Origin: Daucus carota subsp. sativus
Taxonomy: Eukaryota; Streptophyta; Magnoliopsida; Apiales; Apiaceae
Length of the DNA: 64,000 nt
NCBI RefSeq assembly: GCF_001625215.2
Contig: NC_030385.2
Location: 43,611,598 to 43,675,597 of the forward strand
Direction: 5' to 3'
The notes under the pieces were generated by a model. It worked only from the letters and a program-made list of their open reading frames with translations. It ran no database searches and was not told where the DNA came from. Positions within the stretch are counted from its first letter, which is position 1. Each line of letters opens with the position of its first letter. This document shows positions 50,794 through 62,336 of the stretch, one piece after another. The position numbers were made by a program, and so were the translations under genes.

Positions 50794-52019
50794 TGGAAAA
50801 CCCAAAAATTATACATACAGGGGTTGTTTGTATATGTATGTACGAGTGGAAAATTGGGGCCTGCAGGCTGCAATTAAGTACTTGTTCAAGGGACAAGAAG
50901 ACGGCGCATGATGAGTAGAGTTTGTACATGTAAATGAGTTGTTGCCACCGTGCCTACAGCTTTGTGTTTTCAATAATGGTCCATCTCGAATATATATGTG
51001 TAAATCCAATTAATTCAAAAAATTTAGTCTAATACATGTGAATATAAGTATCTAAAATTTGACTCCCATCGATAATATATTATAATTAATTTTTTAAGCA
51101 AAATTTAAAAGTTCTTCTAATTTAAGTATAATACTTCGAAATATGAAAAGATTTTTTGAAACAATAAACTATAATATCATGATATTCATCATTTTATCTA
51201 ACTCAAAAAAATTCATTAATTTAATTATATCATCATAATTTATTTAACTACAAACATTCTCAATTAAATATTACAAAATGAATCACAACTTAAAATATTA
51301 ATATACTTTCTAAAATTCGAATCGAGCAGGCATGCATAATTCAAGAAGGAAAAAAACCCTACTTTTCATGTTCCAAACACTGAGATACAAATGAGAGTAA
51401 AAGTTGCATACAACCAAATGATGGAAACTTTTTTCGGTTAAGGTTGCATTTGCCCTTAATTGTTTGTGTACAAGTTACTTGATATTTGAATGAGATTTTT
51501 CGATTGAAGTGGCATTTGCTTAGAAGAACCTGTTTGTAGAAATGCTTGTGTTAAATCAAGACTATGTTTGGACGAAAAGTATGTACAAGGTTGTCATGTT
51601 TGTAAACATAGCTAACTTTTAGCATTTACTTCACTCAACTTAAATAATTCCACAATATCCAAAATCATTCCTGGCCTATTTAATCCTATTTAAATATTTA
51701 ACTTATATTGTCTTGTTATTTATTGTTAGATTTACAATAAAAATGTTGAGAATTATAAATTAATATTCATTTGAGTAAAAAATTTATTTTATATAACTTA
51801 TATATATGTTACTAAGAATATAAAAATAAAACTTTTAAGTTAAAACTGAAAATGATAATATCAATAATTATCGAAATATACTTATCACATTAAATAAATT
51901 ATTGAAAATAGTATCTCATAAAGGTTTGTAAAGCCAGACAAACATACTACTAATGCACCCTCCTTTTTTATTAGTAGACTACTAGTACTAATCATTTAGT
52001 ATTTGTTTTATGCCAGAAG
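50794..52019. other. Upstream region of the lipase gene and spacer to the xylanase promoter
   Basis: Lipase leader and promoter occupy the left part (a TATATATT on the minus strand lies near 50990). AT-rich beyond, with no gene seen. Confidence 0.4.
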
Positions 52020-53484
52020 CAAATTTCCAACAAAACATTTCTTGTGAAAATTAATATCATTTATAAAGTGATGGACATAATTAAACAAAGGATTAGGAAA
52101 TCTTAAAAGGTTTTTGATTATATAGTATATAGATTATGATTATATATATAGATTAAGTGCTGAAAAGCTTCTTAATGTCATTTATAAAGTGATAAATAAA
52201 CATAAGCAAATGAAGGATTAAGGAATTTCAAAGGTTTTTTTTATTATATATAAATTAAGGAGGGTACTCAAAAGCTTCTCCATAAACTTGCTCATTATTC
52301 ATTCAAGGCTGATCCAACAAAAAAAACATTTTCAGAGGTATGGTTAGTCACTGATCTTGTTTGCTTTGATTAAGTTTTTGTTCGTCTTATGAATCCAAAG
52401 AAACTATGGAGACCCCATCAGCAAGCCATGTTCAAAATGCATGTTCTTTTCTGTTTCATGTTTATCAGTTTTACCTTCATTCTGTTGCTCTCTAAAATAT
52501 CTCAGCTCTACTGAGTACTGTATATTCACTAAACACAAGAATAGATCATTGTCAAGTAATCTGCTCTAAAGGGCCAGGTATCAGTATTAGATTTGATATC
52601 ATGTTAAGTAACAGGTTAGAGAAAGGCCCAACAGAATCTTATGTTACACCAAACATTATTCAACATCGATATCTTGTGATATTTATTATATTTCTGGCCA
52701 AAGAATCGTAGAAAAAAAATAAAATCATTCGGTTCTTTTCTTGTTGCAGTACATATAGCAATGTTGTAACTATGCATGCAAATACTCTCTGTATTTTGCA
52801 ATTAATGTATGGATTAGGGTCCTATGTTATGGTTATACATTCCTTGTATGCCAATAAGCAAAATTTTCTATAAACTTTTCTTCTGAAAATGAATGGAATT
52901 TATGAAGGAATGAACAGAACTAAACAGAGGCATATAGGATAATAAACAAACTATCCTTCTATTTTACTTCAAGCATTTTCAATCTGCAAGGCCAAGTTTA
53001 CTCATCAACCAACAAATCAATATAGTAAAGAAATAAAAAAATGGATGTTTCACTCTTTACTCAATCTAACAATTTGGATTGCCCAGAAAGAGTGGATCAA
53101 ATTTGAAGTTTAAGAAATTATAAAGTTCTTTCTTATTACTCTCTGATCCTCTCTTTTTCTTTCGCGTTCAATTCTATTTTTCGTCTTCAATTATTCATTT
53201 ATTGGGTTCGAAATTCATTCTTTGATTGGAGGGTTCTGGTTGGGTTGGTCCATGCTTTTTGTAGAAGTAAAATCTTTTTAAAATTCAAATTTATTGATAT
53301 TTTGTTGTATATAATGAGGAGAGTCCTGAAAAGCTTCTTCATAAGCTCAGTATTCAGGGCTAATAGAAAGAAAATATATTCAGAGGTATTGTCTGGTAAT
53401 CTATCATGTATATTGCAGAGTTGTTTGTTCATCAAAAATCGCTTTGAGTATTAATGTTAATGTTTTTGTTTGTCGTAGGAAACA
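52020..53484 (+). promoter_or_regulatory. Duplicated promoter and leader region of the xylanase gene
   Basis: Two versions of TATA box plus leader exon are present: TATTATATATAAATTA at 52242-52257 with leader to donor CAGAG|GTATGG at 52337, and TGTATATAATG near 53306 with leader to CAGAG|GTATTG at 53385. Both leaders contain AAAGCTTCTnCATAA. Further upstream, GTCATTTATAAAGTGATxxA recurs at about 52048 and 52177, and a weaker copy follows near 52880. The second copy feeds the true first coding exon; the first feeds a decayed one. Confidence 0.65.
52406..52495 (+). pseudogene. Decayed duplicate of xylanase first coding exon
   Basis: ATGGAGACCCCATCAGCAAG at 52406 repeats the start of the true exon at 53485 (METPSASHVQNA versus METPSASNVQNA). 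After about 12 codons it diverges, the splice donor is lost and a stop follows at about codon 30. It is part of the promoter duplication of about 1.08 kb. Confidence 0.7.
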
Positions 53485-56400
53485 ATGGAGACCCCATCAG
53501 CAAGCAATGTCCAAAATGCATCTCACTCTGAGGTACATTTTTGATTCCATCATGTTTTTGATTCATTTGTTTGTTTCTAATAATTTTATCGGCATTTTGT
53601 TGTTTAAAAGTAAATCAGATCCTCAACATGAACACATGTATTTTGTACATTATTTAGTTACTAATTGATCATCCTTAATTTTCATGAAATTAATATTTCT
53701 GTTTTATCTTGATCACATAACTGTCCACTCGAATTTTTGTTCATCCAGCAGAAATTAGAAGAGTGCCTAATGGAGGGTCCAGAAAACAGTCTCACTGATA
53801 ATATCATACTAAATCATGACTTCTCTGAAGGGCTGCAATCGTGGAATCTAAATTGCTGCGAAGGCTTTGTAGCTTCTGCAAGTTCGGGTCACAAAGGAGC
53901 ATTGGCAAATTCAGAGTCAGAAAGTCATTATGCTGTTGTTACTAATCGCAAGGAGTGTTGGCAAGGGTTAGAACAAGATATCACAACTAGAGTTTCGCCT
54001 GGTTCTTCTTGCACAGTTTCTGCTAAGGTTAAAGTAGCAGGGCCTGTGGAGGGATTGGCTGATGTATTGGCTACACTTAAGCTGGATCACGAAGACGGAA
54101 CAACTAGTTATCAACGCGTATCAAGGTACTGGTACTTCTTCAAATTTTGTGTGTGGCCTTTCTGTATTAAACACGAAGTTATTTTAATAAGTGTCTCTAC
54201 ATGCAGAATCTCTGTCAGTAAAGAAAGGTGGGAGAAATTAGAAGGAACATTTTCATTGACAAAAATTCCCAAGCGTGTTGTATTTTATTTGGAAGGGCCA
54301 TCTCCTGGAATAGACTTACTCATAGAATCAGTAGTGATTTCATGTCTCAGGCGCGGCAAGCTCAGTGTAAGTTGATGTTGCATACAATTTATTCATTATA
54401 CTGTAGTTTATACATTCTGTTAATGTGTATCTTATCATGCAATTTGACAGATTAAAGGCACCGGAGACGTTCCAGCTGAAAGTGAGAATATAATACTGAA
54501 TCCTGCATTTGATGATGGTGTTAACAATTGGTCTGGAAGAGGAGGCTGCAAAATTCTTGTCCACGACTCCATGGGAGATGGAAAAATCTTACCCAAGTCT
54601 GGAAAATATTTTGCATCTGCAACAGAACGCACACAAAGTTGGAATGGTATTCAGCAGGATATAACTGGAAGGGTTCAGAGAAAGCTTGCTTATGAGGTAT
54701 CTGCTGTAGTACGGATTTATGGTAACAATGTTACAAGTGCCAATGTACAAGCTACTTTATGGGTCCAGACACCAGACTTCCAGGAGCAGTACATAGGCAT
54801 CTCCAGGTCAGTTTTTCCTATCTCATCTAGAACTAAAAATGAGCTAACAATGTTACCAGTAATTTTATGGATTTTGCACGGAGACATAGTAGTTGCAGTA
54901 CTTAATATAACCGGTTCTATATGTTTACTTCTTAAAGTACGCAGGCCACAGATAAAGATTGGGTACAGTTGCAGGGTAAATTTCTTATTAACGGCAATCC
55001 ATCAAAGGTAGTTGTATATCTAGAAGGCCCGCCTGCAGGCACTGATATTCTCGTTAACAATTTATCCTTGAAGCACGCAGAAAAGATCCCTCCATTACCT
55101 GCACCAGTTATAGAGGTATTTGAATTAGTGATTCAGTTCTTGTTATTGCTTCTTGACAGAACAGATTCAACTAATTGAGATTTGATATATTGAGACGCTG
55201 TTTTACTGTATTGCAGGATGCAAATTATGGAGTAAATGTAATTGCAAACAGCAACCTTTATGATGGCAGCAATGGATGGTTTTCTCTTGGCAATTGCACC
55301 TTAACCGTTGCAAATGGCTCACCTCGTGTACTTCCACCTATGGCGAGAGATACCTTAGGGCAACATGCACCATTAAGTGGTCGCTGCATTCTTGTGACTA
55401 ATCGGACTCAGACTTGGATGGGACCTGCTCAGGTGATCACTGATAAAGTCAAGCTCTACCTGACATACCAAGTGTCTGCTTGGGTAAGAATTGGCTCCAG
55501 GGCAGCTGGTCCTCAGAACGTGAATGTTGCAGTTGGCGTGGACAGCCAATGGGTGAATGGTGGCCAAGCTGAGATTAATGATACTCGTTGGCATGAAATT
55601 GGCGGCTCTTTTAGAATTGAGAGAGAGGCAGCTAAGGTGATGGTTTATGTTCAAGGTCCTGCTCAAGGTGTTGACTTCATGGTCGCGGGACTGCAGATTT
55701 TTCCAGTTAACCGGGAAGCAAGGTTTAGACACTTGAAAAGGCAAACTGATCAGGTTTAAATTCCCTATATGATTATATTACTTGAGTAATTAGAAACTGA
55801 CATTGTTAGGATACGATCAAATTTTCCTTTTGTTGCTTTGCAGGTACGTAAACGCGATGTCACCCTCAAATTCTCTGCATCTGATTCAAGCATGCTGCCT
55901 GGTACTTTTGTAAAAGTCAGACAAACTCAAAACAGTTTCCCCATTGGTTCATGTATGAGCAGATCAAACATAGAGAACGAAGATTTTGTCGATTTCTTCA
56001 CGAAACATTTTAATTGGTCTGTATTTGCAAATGAGTTGAAGTGGTATTGGACAGAGTCCCAACAAGGAAAATTAAACTACAAAGATGCTGATGACCTCCT
56101 GAACTTGTGCAACACAAACAATATTGAAGTCCGTGGTCACTGTATCTTCTGGGAAGCAGAGAACACGGTTCAGCCATGGTTGAAGGCTCTCAACAAAGCC
56201 GACTTGATGACAGCAGTTCAGAATCGTCTGACAGGCCTTTTAAGCCGTTACAAGGGGAAGTTCAAGCACTATGATGTTAACAATGAGATGCTGCATGGAT
56301 CATTTTATCAAGATCGATTAGGTAAAGATATCCGAGCCAACATGTTCAAGACTGCCAACCAACTAGATCCCTCGCCTACTCTATTTGTAAACGATTATCA

Positions 56401-56965
56401 CATTGAGGATGGATGTGACACTAGGTCGACTCCAGAAAAGTACATTGAGCAGATTCTTGGTCTGCAAGAACAAGGTGCACCTGTCGGAGGGATAGGAATT
56501 CAAGGACACATAGACAATCCAGTCGGGCCTATTGTTTGTTCTGCTCTAGACACTTTAGGCACTCTTGGCCTTCCAATCTGGTTCACAGAAGTCGACGTGT
56601 CTTCCATCAACGAGCACATCAGAGCAGATGACTTAGAAGTTATGCTTCGAGAATGTTTTGCTCATCCAGCTGTAGAAGGAATAATGCTGTGGGGATTCTG
56701 GGAGCTCTTTATGGCTAGAGATAACTCACATTTGGTAAATGCAGAAGGCGATATCAACGAAGCAGGAAAACGGTTGCTTGAGCTTAAGCAAGAGTGGATG
56801 TCGAATGCACATGGACATGTCGATGAACAACAACAGTTTCAGTTCAGAGGCTTCCAGGGAACATATGAAGTGGAAGTTCGCAACTTCTCTCAAAGAAAGA
56901 AGGTTCTCAAGACATTTGTTGTGGATAAAACTGAGTCTCCAATCGTCGTTTCTATCGATCTATAA
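53485..56965 (+). CDS. XYN1: GH10 endo-1,4-beta-xylanase with three CBM22 modules (XYN1-like)
   Basis: Seven exons: 53485-53532, 53749-54125, 54207-54366, 54451-54806, 54938-55115, 55217-55753, 55844-56965, giving 925 aa. CBM22 modules begin near NIILNHDFSEGLQSW (about residue 36), NIILNPAFDDGVNNW (about 207) and VIANSNLYDGSNGWF (about 381). The GH10 barrel covers about 580-870. The acid/base Glu is in YDVNNEMLHG (about 700) and the nucleophile in WFTEVDV (about 801); both intact. The enzyme cleaves beta-1,4-xylan in secondary cell walls. No signal peptide is visible at the N-terminus, as in barley aleurone X-I and Arabidopsis XYN1-type proteins. The acceptor of exon 2 is CAGCAG, so one Gln may be optional. 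A TAATAATAAAAGG poly(A) signal is at 57055-57066. Confidence 0.95.
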
Positions 56966-57486
56966 CCCCAATTGGTACCATTGCTGTGGAATCAGAACTT
57001 GCATTACATTGTCTAAATTGTGTGTAATTCTAAATGGTTTAAGTTGGTGTCTATTGTAATAATAAAAGGCATTCTCTGTTTCATTGCTCAATGCTCATTG
57101 AATCTTTGATCCTCTCAGTATCCGTAAAACTTGAAACTATTAGAACTATAAAAGCACGCTGTTCGACGTTACAAGGTCTGAACAAATATACACAACAAAC
57201 TTCATACATTTATCTTAAGACTTTGAACAGAAGTTCTGATACAGATATCAGTACAAGTAAAATATGCAGGTCTCGAAAACTTACTTCCAGATCTTCAAGA
57301 TTGCGAAAGGACAAGCAAAACTGAAGCTGTTCAGCTAAAAATAATTAAATCACTCTCCTATCATAACATACATACATACATAACAGTCCCACAAACACTG
57401 GCCAACTCTCAACAACCATAGTATTCATAGATTTATGGCACAATATTAATCATTGTTGTCTCGGGAGACCGGCCCACGTTTATTAT
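56966..57486. other. Convergent 3' UTR region between xylanase and KNAT1-like genes
   Basis: The two genes end towards each other 521 bases apart. Poly(A)-like AATAAA at 57061 serves the xylanase gene; the other half is probably 3' UTR of the homeobox gene. Confidence 0.5.
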
Positions 57487-60400
57487 TCATGGCCCCAATC
57501 GATAAGGACCTTCACCAACATAGTGGCCCTCCATGTATAGAGCTGCATTTTGAGGATGAAGTCCATCCATCACCATAAATTGCATATCTTCCGAAGGTTT
57601 CCAGTGTCGTTTTCTTTGGTTGATGAACCAATTATTAATCTGTTTCTGATCCAACCCGGTTGATTCTGCCAATGCTACTTTCTCCGTCTCCTGTGTATCA
57701 ACACATCTTATTTAATTACATATTTGCTTGAGTAATCTTAACTACGTTTACATTATGCATCTAACATTACATGTAGATTTGCATGAAAAAAAAAACTTAC
57801 AGAAGGATATGGCCATTTGTAGTGCAAGTCCCACCAACTTAGTAACTTCTGGCGGGCATCTTTGGGTAGTTTTCCTTTCTTCTTTTTCTTGGAAAGTTCT
57901 TGCTTGAGACTACTCAGGTAACCACTATATTTCCTCAAGAGGTGGTTCTTCAGCTCCCTATCTTCAGCACGTGGATCAATCTGCGGAAGTTCTGTCTCTC
58001 CACCGCTATTATCTTGATCCTCTTCTGACGAACCAATGACCTCACATTTCTCATCTAGTTAATTATAGAGAGAATTAGAAAACAAGAGTAAACCCTTTAC
58101 TTTATCAGACGCCTTAAAACATACTATATTAGGGCAGCAGATCAAGGGGAGAAAATTGCATAAAAATAGCAGACTGTGTTAGGGCAGCAGACCAAGGAGA
58201 GAAAAATTGTAAAAATAGCTATGCACTTCATATAATATGCTTTAGGTAACATTAGGTTTGCCACAATCAGTATCAACTATAAAACATGCAAGAAAAAACA
58301 TGCGAGAAACGTAATCAACCTCTAGCATCCCAAATTGTCGTGTGATTAAAATTAATACAAATCCTTAAGAAAGAATATGAACAAGCACAAAATTGCACTG
58401 ACAAACTGACTAAGTACAAGTAAAATTTGAGGTTTTTTAGGATCCTGTCTGATCCATTACAATGTACCATCAACTAGAATAGTCGAACTAGGAAAAATAA
58501 AAACTTAACTTAGTAGTGGAGTATACGCAAAATCCATTCAGTAGAAATCAAAATTCAACTTAGTAGATTAGAGCGGTGTTCAGTATGTTTAGCAAGCACA
58601 AGTAAAAATAATTAAGGTCATAAAGTGGAGCCTGTCATCCCATATTAGTGAATGCTCATCTCTCTTAGTAAAACAAAAACGATCAGGCGTATATATATGG
58701 AACTTGATAACAAAGCACTTCAAAGTGTATTCAATTTTGCATCTTACCGTCAATGATTAACTAGTATTTCCTTTTCTGAACATGCTTTCTAATTATGCTT
58801 ATACCTCAACCTTCGGTTACAACTTCATTGTGGAATCTAGAATCACTTTTGTTCATCTATCTTTTCTAAGAGATAATTTCACAGGTTGTGACTAACTTAC
58901 AAGTTATCAACATACTGAACTCAGCTCTAATATTTGGAGAGTATTTCCTTTCTCTTGTAGTGTTTTTAGTTGGGAATCCTGAGCTGTTTATACCAATTTC
59001 ACTGAGTGTGTACCATAAAAGTAAAGGTTTCGAGCTTGTCTTGTGACAATTACGGAAAAAAGTAATATTGTTTGTTAACCCAACTTTTCCACCAAGCTCC
59101 TATCAAATACTAACACCCAAAGTTATGTCTCAATGCCTCTATATATATGTGCTCCTCGATTTCGGACTCCCTACCAGAATTACCATTGGGTACTTGAAAA
59201 TATTTGACACTGTCATTATTGAATATAGGCATTTTGACAAACTAAAAAAGATCACTTTTGAGATGGATTTACAATGCAGAAAGAAAAAAAAGAAAAATGA
59301 GGAAAAAGAAGAAAGTGAGAAGAAATGGAGGCTTCGGCATTAATGTAATAAAAATAAACATAATTGATTTAAGTTACAATCTTTCAGGAAACCTAATTAA
59401 ACACATCTTGTTTACTCCCAATAGGTTTTGCATATTATCCATTTAAATAAATTGAAGTCAGAATACCTTATAATTATCTATCTGTTTGACCATACCTACT
59501 TGAACTCGGGCAACATAATTTAGAAGTAATTACAAATTTTTTCTAAAGTTATTACTTGGATTGGTCAAGACTTTATAAGGTAATGTTTATATCCAATGTG
59601 AATTTTAATTAGAATGGGCTACTTATTTTTAGAGGATTTGCTTACAGGTTGTTGAAATGTGATTTTATATGTAGGAGTATAGGACTGAAATCAAGTATTA
59701 CAACATAAGAAAAAAAAATTGGATAATTCTTTGGCATTTTAACAAAAACTTTTTCCATTTTCAGAAAAAAAAAACAAAAACAAAAACAAAAACTTTTACC
59801 AAGCGAAAATATAAGAAATTATTAGTAAATTGCTTATAAACTTAATATAAAAACTTTCAGACTTCCACCAAATAACAAGTCCTAGGAGAAATAGGAGAAA
59901 ATGAACCTAACTAATTCCGAGACAAATGGACATGTTGCTGATGCTCATTGCTTGATTGCTCACAAGCATTAACTGGAAAAACTGAAAAGGTGCATCTATT
60001 CTAAACATCAGCTGATTCCCAGCAGCCCTTACAAAACCCATCTTTTATTTCAAATCCAAGCAACACACCATAGTCACAACAATTGCCAGCCAACTAGCAG
60101 CACTTATTTATAATCAACCGGTTAAAAATCTTTAAAAAACTATCAACATTAATTAAAAAAACGTTACCCAGTGTATTCAAGTAAAAAAATCAAAGTGGAT
60201 ATCACAAGTCCACAGACAAAGATAATTAGATCTAGAAACAGTCATATTAATACATGCATGAACTAGTACTACTGCTACTAGTCATATTATGTACTCCCTC
60301 CGCCCCCTGAGTTGTATACATTGGGGGACGGGGACGCGGCACGGACTTTAATGCTCCTGTAGAGTGTAGTTGTGTAATTTATTTTTGAAATTTTCTTTTT

Positions 60401-62336
60401 CTGAATTAAAATTTGGATGTTATATTTTTATTCAGAAAAAGAAAATCTCAAAAATAAGTTACGGAACTATATTTTATAAGAGCATTGAAATGCGTGTCGA
60501 GCAGTTGAAAAGAAACGTATACAATTAAATGGGACAGAGCAAGTAATGAAAAGACAGAAAGTTGAAAGCAGATAAATTGACACTTAAATAAAATAAAAAG
60601 TTAGGGAGAAGTAAATAAGAAAAGAGAGGCAGGAAAAGATGTACAGGCTATATTTGCTAGGTCTGATGTGAAACAGCATCCTATGTTCTTCTCCAGTTTT
60701 CAAAGCCATACACCCCTACTACTCTACTACTCCACTACTCTACTCGGGAATGTAAGAAAACCATTTTAATAACTGCACACACCTTGATACACATACACAC
60801 ATACATGTCAGAACAAAATAAGTGTGTTTTTTTTAAGTAGGGGAACAAAACCCTAGTAATTAATTACTCCAATGAGTGTGTCAGATGATTAATCAATGAG
60901 ATTAGTTGAAAAGAGTGAGATTGTGTTTGCCTAATTCCCTACCAATGTCTGGTTTATAAAGAGTAAAGTATGAATAAATTGTGAGGTTTTGGTGTAAAGT
61001 GGTGATTAGGGTTTCTTCAAAAGGACACACAGAGTGCAGTCAAGGGCAGTGGCAGTTTGTTCTGTGAGTCAAAGTTTGGGTTCCCGGTGAATAAATGACA
61101 ATCAATCACACTCCATCTCCACATCTCTTTACTTCAACTGCCAGTTCTAACTTAACATTTCCCCAAATATAACAAAACTACACTCCACATAGATCTACCT
61201 TCATCACTTGTATCTTGTTTCCTCTTTCCAGCTATATGTTCATAGTACGTACGGATATACGGTTATTTTTGTTTATATTTGAGATTTTAGAAGAAGTGGT
61301 CACTTAGCAAATACAGAAGAGACGACCGGAGTTGCTATATATGGTTATTTTTGTTGAAATTTGAGGTTTTGGAAGAAACGGTCACTTAACAGTAACAGAT
61401 ATGGAGGGGAGTACCGGGGTTGAAGATCTGACGTGGACTGGTGGAGAGCATATTGAGCTGAGTCTCTATCCTTTGCATGAACTCCATGGCCTCTTGTAAT
61501 GGTCTGGTTAGCTCCTCACGGTACTTCACAAGCATGTCGTAATAAGCCTCCTGTTGATCAATCTTTTATTAATTGAATCTAAAAATAATCACTAGTGAAA
61601 GAACAAAATTATGAGATAAAATCATAAAAAACACACCATGAATTGATCAAGCTCTGGATCTTTGGATGCTTCTCCGCAGTTTACTGATGCTTGCTGCCTG
61701 GCTTCGAAGTCCTGCCGAATAGCCGCCAGCCGAGCCATCACTTCTGCCGGAGCTCCAACCTAATAAATTCCGTTACAATTGATAGCAGAAATTTAAATAC
61801 TCATGCCAGAAGGCTAAGGCTATATTAATCTCGACCCTGTGTACTTATTATAGATTGAGTAATAAGTCCAATTATAGTCGATTACAGAAATTTAAATACT
61901 CATGCCATAGAGCCTAGACTATATTAGTCTCTACCCTGTGTACTTATTACAGATCGAGTAATATGTATTAAATTAAAAAAACCTTTTGGCAATCCATGTA
62001 AGCTTGCAGAAGACTAGAATACTGAGGATGAGCAATGATCTTAGCTTTAATAGCTTCAGCAGCCGCACCTTCACTCTGATCAATATTCTCCTGGTGGCTT
62101 CTGATGGCAGAAGGATAATGAAATCTGTGGTGCACAGAATTATGATTCCCAGCCTCCATTTTCACCATAGGATGATGATGAAACCTACTTGATTCATCAT
62201 TAGGGAGATGAAATCCATTCATCACAAGAGGCAGCTGATGAGCAGAAGAAGAGCTAGAGGTGCCTCCAATTCCGTACAAGAAACTACTTGCTCCTCTTGA
62301 ATTATTAGATGTATTATTATCATTCATATTATCCAT
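57487..62336 (-). CDS. KNAT1: Class I KNOX homeodomain protein, KNAT1/BREVIPEDICELLUS-like
   Basis: Five exons: 62336-61983, 61759-61637, 61550-61415, 58054-57801, 57690-57487, giving 356 aa. Ser/Asn/His-rich start; KNOX1 about 94-135 ([20 protein letters not shown]); KNOX2 about 151-195 ([18 protein letters not shown]); acidic [20 protein letters not shown] about 238-258; TALE homeodomain about 259-321 with the three-residue PYP at 286-288 and [10 protein letters not shown] in helix 3. The tail [21 protein letters not shown]...GPYRLGP is the KNAT1/BP type and unlike that of STM. It is a nuclear transcription factor, partnering BELL proteins, that maintains meristem and internode identity. 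Intron 3 is 3.36 kb, as is common for class I KNOX genes. A TATA-like sequence lies about 190-205 bases before the ATG. Confidence 0.95.
58055..61414 (-). other. 3.36-kb third intron of the KNAT1-like gene
   Basis: It separates the MEINOX region from the ELK-homeodomain part. It contains a Stowaway-like MITE (60294-60543) and a direct repeat of the phrase AGGGCAGCAGAtCAAGGgGAGAAAA near 58131 and 58177. No coding content. In maize and barley, insertions or duplications in KNOX introns cause ectopic expression, so regulatory content is plausible (established for those species, inferred here). Confidence 0.8.
60294..60543. mobile_element. Stowaway-like MITE in the KNAT1-like intron (250 bp)
   Basis: It starts CTCCCTCCGCCCC and ends GGGACAGAGCAAG, diverged inverted repeats flanked by TA. 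GTATAC occurs near both ends. The middle is a long AT-rich foldback (TTTCTTTTTCTGAAT... ATTCAGAAAAAGAAAA). Confidence 0.75.

Noticed and set aside
50794..50805. Start of the lipase four codons further upstream (MGFP)
   Set aside because: The first codon there is TTG; the first ATG is at 50793.
54945..55011. Acceptor TACGCAG at 54944 for xylanase exon 5
   Set aside because: It shifts the frame out of the CBM22 sequence; the AAAG acceptor at 54937 gives STQATDKDWVQLQGKF and stays in frame.
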